Origin: Marinobacter confluentis
GTDB lineage: Bacteria > Pseudomonadota > Gammaproteobacteria > Pseudomonadales > Oleiphilaceae
Assembly: GCF_004785685.1 (NCBI RefSeq)
Contig: NZ_SRPF01000003.1
Span: 124,001 to 188,000, forward strand
Reading direction: 5' to 3'
Length of the DNA stretch: 64,000 bases
A model generated the notes under the pieces. It saw nothing but the letters and a program-made list of their open reading frames with translations. It was not told where the DNA came from and searched no databases. Positions 43,372-50,972 of this stretch are shown here, piece by piece. The translations under genes were made by a program, and so were the position numbers. Each line of letters begins with the position of its first letter. The stretch's first letter is position 1.

Positions 43372-44655
43372 ATGGCAACTATAATGATGGTGATCATGAT
43401 CGGGCTGCTTCTGCTGGGCTTCCCGATGATGGTTCCCTTGATCACCGGTGCCGTTGTCGGCTTCGTGATGATGTTCGATGGCTTCGGGCAAATGGGAACC
43501 TTCATTCAGCAGATGATGGGCGGCATTCGCCCGGCATCGCTTATTGCGGTTCCCATGTTCATTCTGGCGGCAGACATCATGACCCGCGGTCAGTCCGCAG
43601 ATCGGCTGATTAACATGGTGATGTCGTTCATCGGCCACGTAAAAGGCGGCCTTGCCATCAGTACGGCCACCTCCTGCACCCTGTTTGGCGCCGTTTCCGG
43701 CTCAACCCAGGCCACCGTTGTAGCGGTGGGTTCGCCCTTGCGTCCGAAGCTGCTGAAAGCCGGTTACTCTGACTCTTTCTCGCTGGCACTGATCATCAAT
43801 GCCAGTGACATCGCGTTTCTGATACCACCGAGTATCGGTTTCATTATCTACGGGGTTATCTCCGAGACCTCCATCGCCGAACTGTTCATTGCCGGTATCG
43901 GTCCGGGTGTGATGATCCTGATGATGTTCTCGATCTACTGCCTGATTTACGCCCACGTCAACAAGGTACCCACGGAGGAAAAAGCCAGCTGGGGCCAGCG
44001 AGGCGTGGCAGTGCGCGAAGCCCTGTGGCCGCTCTTTTTCCCGGTGATCATTGTGGGCGGTATCTATGGCGGTATTTTCAGCCCCACAGAGGCCGCTGCC
44101 GTCTGCGTGCTCTACGCGTTCCTGTTGGAGTTCGTGGTGTTCCGGTCGCTCAAGCTTCCGGACATTTACCGGATTGCCAAATCCACCGGCCTGATTACCG
44201 CCGTGGTCTTCATTCTGGTGGCGGTCGGCAACGGTTTCTCCTGGATTATCTCGTTCGCGCAGATTCCCCAGGCCATTCTTGAATCTATCGGTATCAGCGA
44301 GATGGGTCCGGTGGGCGTACTGATTGCCATCTGTATTGCCTTCTTTATCGGTTGCATGTTCGTTGACCCGATCGTGGTGATTCTGGTGCTGACGCCAATA
44401 TTCGCGCCAGCCATTGAAGCCACTGGTCTGGACCCGGTACTGGTTGGTGTACTGATAACTCTGCAGGTGGCGATTGGCTCGGCAACGCCGCCCTTTGGCT
44501 GCGACATCTTTACAGCCATTGCCATTTTCAAGCGCCCCTACTGGGAGGTGATTCGCGGAACGCCACCGTTCATCATCATGCTTGTGGCTTCAGCCGGTCT
44601 GATCATCGCCTTCCCGCAGATTGCCCTGTTCCTGCGGGACCTGGCCTTCAGGTGA
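43372..44655 (+). CDS. dctM: TRAP transporter large permease subunit
   Basis: 427 residues with about twelve membrane segments, the solute channel of the TRAP system. The DctM hallmarks are there: the opening LLLLGFPMMVPLITGAVVGF, the PMFILAADIMTRGQSADRLI stretch, AVSGSTQATVVAVGS, LIINASDIAFLIPPSIGFI, IYGGIFSPTEAAAVCVLY and QVAIGSATPPFGCDIF near the C-terminus. Start is supported by AAAGGAAAC. The stop codon lies within a hairpin (44644-44672), and usp follows. Confidence 0.94.
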   Translation: MATIMMVIMIGLLLLGFPMMVPLITGAVVGFVMMFDGFGQMGTFIQQMMGGIRPASLIAVPMFILAADIMTRGQSADRLINMVMSFIGHVKGGLAISTATSCTLFGAVSGSTQATVVAVGSPLRPKLLKAGYSDSFSLALIINASDIAFLIPPSIGFIIYGVISETSIAELFIAGIGPGVMILMMFSIYCLIYAHVNKVPTEEKASWGQRGVAVREALWPLFFPVIIVGGIYGGIFSPTEAAAVCVLYAFLLEFVVFRSLKLPDIYRIAKSTGLITAVVFILVAVGNGFSWIISFAQIPQAILESIGISEMGPVGVLIAICIAFFIGCMFVDPIVVILVLTPIFAPAIEATGLDPVLVGVLITLQVAIGSATPPFGCDIFTAIAIFKRPYWEVIRGTPPFIIMLVASAGLIIAFPQIALFLRDLAFR

Positions 44656-44672
44656 CCTGAACACCTGAAGGC
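44644..44672 (+). promoter_or_regulatory. Hairpin spanning the dctM stop codon
   Basis: Perfect 10-base arms GCCTTCAGGT (44644-44653) and ACCTGAAGGC (44663-44672), loop GACCTGAAC. It includes the last codons of dctM and precedes the usp ribosome site AAGGAG by about ten bases. It may set relative expression of usp or act as a weak terminator; no T-run follows. Confidence 0.5.
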
Positions 44673-44692
44673 TGAACAAAAAGGAGAACAAC

Positions 44693-45133
44693 ATGTTCAA
44701 ACGGATTCTGGTGGCGGTTGATGGTTCCCTTTCCTCATTCAAGGCCATGGACAAGGCCATCGAGCTACAGAAGCTCACGGACGCGGAAATCTATCTGCTC
44801 TGTGTTTACAAGCATCACAGTCTGTTCGAGGCGTCGCTATCGATCGGGCGCCCAGAGGGAATGGATATACCGGATAAGGTGCTGTCAGACTACGCGAAAG
44901 GAATTGTTAACCATGCCAAGGAAAAGGCAAAGGAGAAGGGCGCGGTGAAAATCCGCGGGTTCGTCAAGGCCGGGCGCCCGTCCACGGTCATCATCAAGTT
45001 TGCCAAAGACAAGGAAGCAGACCTGATCGTGGTTGGCTCCCGGGGTACCCACAGCGACAAGGACGGCATGCTGCTAGGCAGTGTTTCTCACCGGGTTGCC
45101 TCCAAGGCAAAGTGCCCGGTCCTGGTGGTTTAG
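44693..45133 (+). CDS. Universal stress protein (UspA family)
   Basis: 146 residues with the Usp fold: RILVAVDGSLSSFKAMDKAIEL at the start, then the C-terminal GSRGTHSDKDGMLLGSVSHRV, which matches the G-2x-G-9x-G(S/T) nucleotide-binding motif, ending with KCPVLVV. It would bind ATP. Located directly after dctM, a common arrangement for TRAP operons where a UspA-type protein may regulate the transporter. Ends 10 bases from the converging DISM-GGDEF gene. Confidence 0.92.
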   Translation: MFKRILVAVDGSLSSFKAMDKAIELQKLTDAEIYLLCVYKHHSLFEASLSIGRPEGMDIPDKVLSDYAKGIVNHAKEKAKEKGAVKIRGFVKAGRPSTVIIKFAKDKEADLIVVGSRGTHSDKDGMLLGSVSHRVASKAKCPVLVV

Positions 45134-45142
45134 GACGGCCCG

Positions 45143-47416
45143 TCAGTCGACTTCCACCCGATCCCGCCCTGCTTCCTTGGCACGATACAGCGCCCGGTCA
45201 GCCTGACCCAACAGGCTGTCGGGCGTTTCTGTACATTCCGGCCAGCTTGATACCCCCACAGACAAAGTAACCCCCACCAGTTCCTGACCGCGATGGACAA
45301 TCGGATAGGCTCTTATCTCTCTGACCAGCTCCGATGCTTTATCCAGCGCTGCCCGCAGATCCGTCCCCGCCATGATCACCACGAATTCCTCCCCGCCGAA
45401 TCGGCATACCACGTCGCTGTCCCGGAAATGCCGGGTAAGAAGTGAGGCCACACTCCGCAATGCTGAATCCCCGGCTTCATGGCCGTGGGCGTCGTTGAAC
45501 TGCTTGAAGTGGTCGATATCCAGCATCAGCAGTGACAGCGGCTTGTCACTGCGCAGTGCCACGGCGGTCTCGTGTTCAAAGAGCTGATCAAAATAGCGTC
45601 GGTTTTTCAGGCCGGTCAGGGCATCCTCGTAGGAGTATTTCTGAAGTTCTTCCCGCAGATTGATGCCGGAAATGGTAATACCGATTTTCTGGACGCCCTG
45701 TTTAAGAGCCTGAAGCAGCTTCGCGGTCCCGAACTGGGACTCGCTTTCGATGATTTCGTCAGGCACCTCGACAAACAACAGGGCAACGGGCACTGAACCG
45801 TCCGTGGCAGTCTGAATATTGATCCAGAGGCAAAGGGTTCCCGCCACAGCTTCCGCAGGGTCCTGATCGGAAACGTCCGCATCCTCCAGAAACAGGGCCG
45901 CAAAATCACTGTTTGGGGGCGGGCCGTCCGGCGTCTCGAGGCGGCCAGGAGACGGTGGCTCACCGGCATAGCCCCAGCGATTTAGCAGACGATAGGCGGC
46001 GCCGTTTTCAATCCGCTGGTAAAGCATTCCTTTCATCGGGCTGCACAGGTCCGGCAGGCGCTGCGCCAGTACCGGGAAGGTCTGGCTCAGGCTGATGCAG
46101 TCCTGTAGATCAGCAATGATATCGTTCAGCACCCGGGTTTTTTCATTTTCAAAGGTCAATAACCGCACCCGCGCCTGTTCCCGCCTGGCCAGAGACTCGG
46201 CCCGGGCGGTACGGTCAGCCACCTGCTGTTCCAGAGACAGATTCAACTGATGCAGAGCCTCCTGGGTACTGGCGTAATGAATCAGCGCGATAACCACCAC
46301 TGACAGCGAAAAGGCCAGTGCTCCGAGGCTGACCGGAACACGCCACCAGGGCAGGAAGCCGTGCGCCACCGCCATATCCAGAACCAGCAGGGTGCAAAAC
46401 AGACCATAGGCCAGCAGAATCATCTGTTGCTGCCGGGCCAGGTGCCGGAAACGCCGTGCTACCAGAATCGTGATGGTAGTCAGGGTCGCTAGCAGCAACG
46501 CATCGAATACCGGAAAGGTGGACGACAGATTGACCAGGCCCGTCGCGGCCAGCGTTAAGGCCACAACGAAATAGCCCAGATGGATTTTCCAGACCAGGTT
46601 GATCAGCCAGGGCCGCTGGTCCTCAAACCATTGCTCCAGAAGCAGCGCCATAGCCACCGGCAGCATGAAATAAGAGCCGGCCGCCATATAGTCCCACGCC
46701 AGCGGCGCATTCCAGATAAGCTGGCGTGCCTGACTCTCGGCAACCAGCAGCACTGATGACGAAATCGCAAACAGGGCGAGGCTGGCAAAACTCTTCTTGC
46801 GGGCCTGAAGCAGGGAAAAAATAATGGAAAGTATCGCGATCAGCGCGGAAAAGCCGGCAATCACCAGGGCTTTCAGAGAATTCTGCAGGATAAAGAGCGT
46901 CAGCTCTGACCGCTCCATGATCGCTACTTCACCCCAGAGACCAATGTCGGTGTAGTTGGAGAAAATGCGGAAATAGATATCCTTGCCCTGAAAACCATCA
47001 GGCAAGGGGATCGAATGCCATGGCCACCCTTCAAATCGGCCCCGGCCATGTTCGTCAAACTCGCCGTACTGATAGATCTGTTCGCCATCCAGCCAGACCT
47101 GCACAATCAGGTCCACGCTGTAGATGTACAGCACGGGTTCTCGCCAGGGGCCGTCAGGCAGGTTTACCCGATACCAGACCTGATCGCGGCCCTGCCGGTC
47201 AGGGGGATTGGACGGAAAACCAATAGCGCTCCATTGCTCCGGATCATCGCCCCTGATCCACACCGGCATCCCTTTGCTGTCTGGCGGGGAGTCACCCCAG
47301 CGGTACTCCCACCCGGATTCAAGATCCGTCTTGGCATGTGCAGGCGCAAAGAGAAACAGACAGACAAGCACTGCCAGTGCCAGACGCCCACTACATGAGC
47401 AAGTCCATGTCTGCAT
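45143..47416 (-). CDS. 7TM-DISM diguanylate cyclase with periplasmic sensor
   Basis: 757 residues from the ATG at 47416, which begins a signal peptide (MQTWTCSCSGRLALAVLVCL...). A GTG at 47470 would add 18 residues and overlap the upstream gene. A periplasmic galactose-binding-like beta-sandwich (about 30-170; WYRVNLPDGPW, PVLYIYSVDLIVQVWLDGEQ) precedes seven membrane segments (about 175-385). A coiled stretch (about 392-440), a GAF-like region and a GGDEF domain follow, with GGEEF at 674-678 and RDSD at 665-668. It makes c-di-GMP and should be product-inhibited. It follows the orphan TRAP-type receptor gene on the same strand, 46 bases away. Confidence 0.88.
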   Translation of the reverse strand: MQTWTCSCSGRLALAVLVCLFLFAPAHAKTDLESGWEYRWGDSPPDSKGMPVWIRGDDPEQWSAIGFPSNPPDRQGRDQVWYRVNLPDGPWREPVLYIYSVDLIVQVWLDGEQIYQYGEFDEHGRGRFEGWPWHSIPLPDGFQGKDIYFRIFSNYTDIGLWGEVAIMERSELTLFILQNSLKALVIAGFSALIAILSIIFSLLQARKKSFASLALFAISSSVLLVAESQARQLIWNAPLAWDYMAAGSYFMLPVAMALLLEQWFEDQRPWLINLVWKIHLGYFVVALTLAATGLVNLSSTFPVFDALLLATLTTITILVARRFRHLARQQQMILLAYGLFCTLLVLDMAVAHGFLPWWRVPVSLGALAFSLSVVVIALIHYASTQEALHQLNLSLEQQVADRTARAESLARREQARVRLLTFENEKTRVLNDIIADLQDCISLSQTFPVLAQRLPDLCSPMKGMLYQRIENGAAYRLLNRWGYAGEPPSPGRLETPDGPPPNSDFAALFLEDADVSDQDPAEAVAGTLCLWINIQTATDGSVPVALLFVEVPDEIIESESQFGTAKLLQALKQGVQKIGITISGINLREELQKYSYEDALTGLKNRRYFDQLFEHETAVALRSDKPLSLLMLDIDHFKQFNDAHGHEAGDSALRSVASLLTRHFRDSDVVCRFGGEEFVVIMAGTDLRAALDKASELVREIRAYPIVHRGQELVGVTLSVGVSSWPECTETPDSLLGQADRALYRAKEAGRDRVEVD

Positions 47417-47462
47417 AGGTTCCGACACCTGCCGCTTGAGTTTACATAGTGCAAAGTATAGT

Positions 47463-48542
47463 TCAGTCACCTGTCTCAGGTGACACGGTGTTCAGGTATG
47501 CCCGGTCTGATATGTTGGTCCACTGCCGGACCTGCTCCAGATAGGCCGCCTGGGAACTGATAATCTCTTTCGCCAGCGGGTCTTCTTCCGCCGCTTCCGC
47601 CAGCAATTTCCTGGTAGCCGTACGCAGGGCGTCAATCACTTCCGGCGGAAAGGTTTCGTGGCTCACCTCGGGATAATCCTGCTTCATTCTGGCCCAGGCT
47701 TCACCGCTCAGATGCGTGCTCTGTGCGTACATGTCGTAAGCCGCTGTCCGCATGGACACGCGCAGGATTTCCTGCAGGTCCTCTGGCAGCTTGGCCCAGG
47801 TTTTTTCGTTAATCAGAAACTGCACTTCCGCGCCAGGCTCCTGCCAGCCGGAATAATAATATTCGGCGATCTGGTGGAACCCCATCTGGAAGTCAAGCGC
47901 CGGGCCTACCCACTCCAGAGCGTCGATGGTGCCGCGCTCCAGTGCCGTGTAAAGCTCACCGGGGGGAATATTAGTGACCGCCACGCCCAGTTCAGCCATG
48001 ACTTCACCAGCAAAACCCGGAGTACGCATTTTCAGGCCCTGAAGATCCTCCAGGCTGTTTATCTGTTCACGGAACCAGCCGCCCATCTGGTTCCCGGTGT
48101 TCCCGCCCGGGAAAGAAAGCAGACCGTGGGGGCGATAGACCTTCTCCATCAGCGCCATGCCGTCGCCGTAATAGAACCAGGCGTACTGCTCCGGCGCGAT
48201 CATGCCGAACGGCACTGTAGTAAAGTACATAGCGTTCGGAATCAGCCCTTTGTAATAGTAAGAAGCGGTGTGCCCCATGTCGTACTGGCCGGCTTTGACC
48301 ATCTCAAAGATACCAAAAGGCGCTTTGTGCTTGTTGGAGGAATCAATGCGGATCTGCAGCCTGCCTGCCGACATCTTCTCTGCCATCGCCGCCATATTGC
48401 GGGTAGTTTCGCCCAGAATGGGCGAATTGGGCCCCCAGGTTTCAGCCAGTTTGAGCCGATAGGTTTCCTGTGCCATTGCGGTGATTGAGCAGGTGAAAGC
48501 CAGAACAGCAATCAAAAAACGGATTCTGGTCAGTTTGGGCAT
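47463..48542 (-). CDS. Orphan TRAP-type periplasmic binding protein (TakP-like)
   Basis: 359 residues: signal peptide MPKLTRIRFLIAVLAFTCSITAMA, then a DctP/TakP-type fold. Ligand-site hints are SLEDLQGLKMRTPGFAG with a conserved Arg, and ERGTIDALEWVGPALDFQMG near residue 205, followed by AEYYYSGWQEPGAEVQFL as in the 2-oxoacid receptor TakP. No permease subunits (dctQ or dctM) are adjacent; the dctPQM set at 41607-44655 is on the other strand and has its own receptor. The diguanylate-cyclase gene follows directly, which suggests a sensing role. Confidence 0.85.
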   Translation of the reverse strand: MPKLTRIRFLIAVLAFTCSITAMAQETYRLKLAETWGPNSPILGETTRNMAAMAEKMSAGRLQIRIDSSNKHKAPFGIFEMVKAGQYDMGHTASYYYKGLIPNAMYFTTVPFGMIAPEQYAWFYYGDGMALMEKVYRPHGLLSFPGGNTGNQMGGWFREQINSLEDLQGLKMRTPGFAGEVMAELGVAVTNIPPGELYTALERGTIDALEWVGPALDFQMGFHQIAEYYYSGWQEPGAEVQFLINEKTWAKLPEDLQEILRVSMRTAAYDMYAQSTHLSGEAWARMKQDYPEVSHETFPPEVIDALRTATRKLLAEAAEEDPLAKEIISSQAAYLEQVRQWTNISDRAYLNTVSPETGD

Positions 48543-48717
48543 CGTTAGGCGCCCTCCTTTTGGGGTCGGAAATCAGAAGCGGCAGGTGTACCGCAGAAAT
48601 TACCCTATTTTGAGCCCTCAAGCATCCGAAATGAGTAGTTCCAGCGTATAAAAAGCCCGGAATACACTTGAATCATCAGCGAATCAGAATGCGCAGCCAT
48701 TCTGCCGGGAGTCGATC

Positions 48718-49077
48718 ATGGATACGCTATTTTACGATGGCCAATGCCCGCTTTGTGCCAGGGAAATCGCAACCCTCAAAAAACTGGAAACCGGCAATCT
48801 GATTTTTGCGGACGTTCATGCCCAGCAGAACCGCAAAGGCCTTCTGCCGGAACGTGAAGCGTTATTACGCCGGCTGCATCTGCTAACCGGTGAAGGCGAC
48901 TGGGTCATCGGGCTGCATGCAACCGTAAGAGCCTGGTCACACACCAGATTTGGCTTTATCTTCAAACCCCTGCTGTGGCCGATGGTTTACCCACTGGCAT
49001 CCAGGGTCTATGCCCGCTGGGCGGATCGTCGCTACCAGCGCAAATACGAATGCGGTGTCTGTGGCGTGGAATCCTAG
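48718..49077 (+). CDS. DCC-family thiol-disulfide oxidoreductase-like protein (DUF393)
   Basis: 119 residues with the DCC-family opening LFYDGQCPLCAREIATLKKL: Asp 7, Cys 10 and Cys 13 form the DxxCxxC motif. RFGFIFKPLLWPMVYPLASR near the C-terminus is the second family block, followed by YARWADRRYQRKYECGV. A redox role is assumed for the family but not shown. No signal peptide. Overlaps the stop of the converging rarD gene by four bases. Confidence 0.85.
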   Translation: MDTLFYDGQCPLCAREIATLKKLETGNLIFADVHAQQNRKGLLPEREALLRRLHLLTGEGDWVIGLHATVRAWSHTRFGFIFKPLLWPMVYPLASRVYARWADRRYQRKYECGVCGVES

Positions 49078-50000
49078 ACTCTTTCAGGCGGTTTCCGACC
49101 CCGCCAGGCAGACCAGGAGTAAAGCCCCAGGGCCAGCCAGATCATCACGAAACTGAGCAGTTTTTCATCACTCAGGGGTTCATTGAACACCAACAGCGCC
49201 AGCACAAACTGCAGAGTCGGGTTGACGTACATCAGGAACCCGATGGTCGACAACCTCAGCCGCCTGGCCGCACCGGCGAAAAACAGCAGGGGAATGGCGG
49301 TTACAATGCCACTGGACATAAGTAACAATGCCATGACCGGGGTATCGGTGAAGTGTGATTGTTCGATCATGGACAACCAGCCCAGGGCAAGCAGTCCCAC
49401 AGGCAGTAACAGCAGCGTTTCCACGAACAGCCCGGACAGCCCATCCAGCGCCACCTTTTTCCGCAGCAGGCCGTAGGTGCCAAAACTGAACGCCAATAAA
49501 AGCGAAATCCAAGGCACGACTCCCAGCAGAACCAACTGGTAGACAATGGCCACCGCCGCCAGCACAACCGCCACCGCCTGCAGGCGCGAAATACTCTCTC
49601 GCAGAACCAGCAGACCAAGGGCAACGTTTACCAGTGGCGTCAGAAAGTAACCGAGGCTGGCCTGAAGCACCTGACGGCTTTCCACCGCATAGATATAGAT
49701 ACCCCAGTTAAGCCCGATGAACAGCGCACAACCAAGCACAAACCCGAGGTTCTTCGGCTCGGAAAGCGCCGCTTTAATCGGCGCCCATCGGCCCATGACC
49801 GACACCACAATGGCCAGAAACAGGCAGGACCAGACAACCCGGTGAATCAGCACTTCATAAGAGGGCACGCCTGCAAACAGGGCAAAATACAGGGGAAAGC
49901 ACCCCCAGAGGGTGTAAGCGGACAGGCCAAACAGAACGCCCTTTGTAGCTTCGGGCATAGCGGCTCTGGGTATCGCTGCTTCGGGCGTTTTTGTTTGCAT
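49074..50000 (-). CDS. rarD: EamA/RhaT-type transporter, RarD family
   Basis: 308 residues with about ten membrane segments in two five-segment halves, the layout of drug/metabolite transporters. The start AYTLWGCFPLYFALFAGVPSYEVLIHRVVWS is characteristic of RarD, as is FIGLNWGIYIYAVESRQVLQASLGYFLTPLVNV in the middle. Physiological substrate of RarD is not established. Start supported by an upstream GAGGAAGC (minus-strand reading); ends overlapping the DUF393 gene. Confidence 0.9.
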   Translation of the reverse strand: MQTKTPEAAIPRAAMPEATKGVLFGLSAYTLWGCFPLYFALFAGVPSYEVLIHRVVWSCLFLAIVVSVMGRWAPIKAALSEPKNLGFVLGCALFIGLNWGIYIYAVESRQVLQASLGYFLTPLVNVALGLLVLRESISRLQAVAVVLAAVAIVYQLVLLGVVPWISLLLAFSFGTYGLLRKKVALDGLSGLFVETLLLLPVGLLALGWLSMIEQSHFTDTPVMALLLMSSGIVTAIPLLFFAGAARRLRLSTIGFLMYVNPTLQFVLALLVFNEPLSDEKLLSFVMIWLALGLYSWSAWRGRKPPERV

Positions 50001-50100
50001 AGCTTCCTCATTATCCGATGCACCAATCTAGCACATTGGATCGGGGACAGCAGGCGTTATACTGCCTGCCCCTTTCAGTAATTAGTCGAGTAATCTATCG

Positions 50101-50832
50101 GTGACTGACCTCTCCCTGCTGCAGATCATCCTTGCCAATCTTGCCCTGCTGGCGGGCGCCTGTTTGCAGGGCGTAGCAGGTTACGGTATCGGCACTCTGG
50201 CAGCACCGCTGCTGTTCCTGATCAACCCGGCCCTGGTGCCTGCCCCACTTGTTCTCAACGCAACGGTATTGACGGTGTTCATGCTTTTGAGGAACCGCGC
50301 CGCACTGCAGGTCCGCGAAGTACGGTTTGCTATTGGCGGCGGAGTCGGCGGGACGGTTCTGGCCTGGATAACGCTGATGCTGATCTCGCCGAAGGGGTTT
50401 GAGCTGGCCTTTGGCGTCCTGATCCTGATCGGCGTTGCGCTCAGTGTCGGGGGAATCCGCCCGGCGCTCAATGCCCGCAACAGCATTCTGGCCGGAGCGG
50501 CCTCCACCTATATGGGCACCATTACCGCTGTCGGTGGTCCGCCCATTGCCATGATTTACCAGAACCAGAAAGGCCCCCTGGTAAGGGCCAACATGTCCGC
50601 CTTTTTTCTGGTCGCCAGCTTTTTCAGCCTGGCCGCGCTGGTTGCGGCAGGCTATCTGGGACAACAGGAACTACAGCTGTTTGCAGTGACTTTTCCGGGG
50701 GTACTGACCGGCTTCTGGCTGTCTGGGAAGCTGGTCAACCGCATGCCGTTTGACGGGCTGCGACCTTTGATTCTGGCGATTGCAGCCGTTGCAGGGACGG
50801 CTGCGCTGGCGCGCGGGTTGATGTCACTGTGA
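50101..50832 (+). CDS. Sulfite exporter TauE/SafE-family permease
   Basis: 243 residues with seven or eight hydrophobic segments and the TauE pattern: AGACLQGVAGYGIGTLAAPLL at residue 17, LVPAPLVLNATVLTVFMLLRN, and the repeat GAASTYMGTITAVGGPPIAM near residue 135. The start is a GTG at 50101. Members export or import sulfur-containing anions, but the substrate here is unknown. It ends 140 bases before pelA on the same strand. Confidence 0.87.
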   Translation: MTDLSLLQIILANLALLAGACLQGVAGYGIGTLAAPLLFLINPALVPAPLVLNATVLTVFMLLRNRAALQVREVRFAIGGGVGGTVLAWITLMLISPKGFELAFGVLILIGVALSVGGIRPALNARNSILAGAASTYMGTITAVGGPPIAMIYQNQKGPLVRANMSAFFLVASFFSLAALVAAGYLGQQELQLFAVTFPGVLTGFWLSGKLVNRMPFDGLRPLILAIAAVAGTAALARGLMSL

Positions 50833-50972
50833 TGTCTGGCCCTTCCCGGCAAAAATCCCCGTAAAAACTGGTGTCTGGCGACCATCATCTATACTAGGAT
50901 GAGAGCGTAAAAACACCATCAACGAATCTGCATACACACCCCAGCGGTTGCTGTATCTACTTCTGGCTCTGA
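50833..50972. promoter_or_regulatory. Leader region upstream of pelA
   Basis: 140-base gap before pelA that must hold the pel promoter unless it is read from upstream. TATACT at 50890-50895 is a reasonable -10 element, but the matching -35 is poor (CTGGTG at about the right distance). No FleQ- or AmrZ-type sequence could be recognised by eye, and pelA lacks a strong ribosome site. Confidence 0.35.

Noticed and set aside
47417..47470. GTG start for the DISM cyclase
   Set aside because: The added residues precede a good signal peptide and would hide it; kept as an alternative only.
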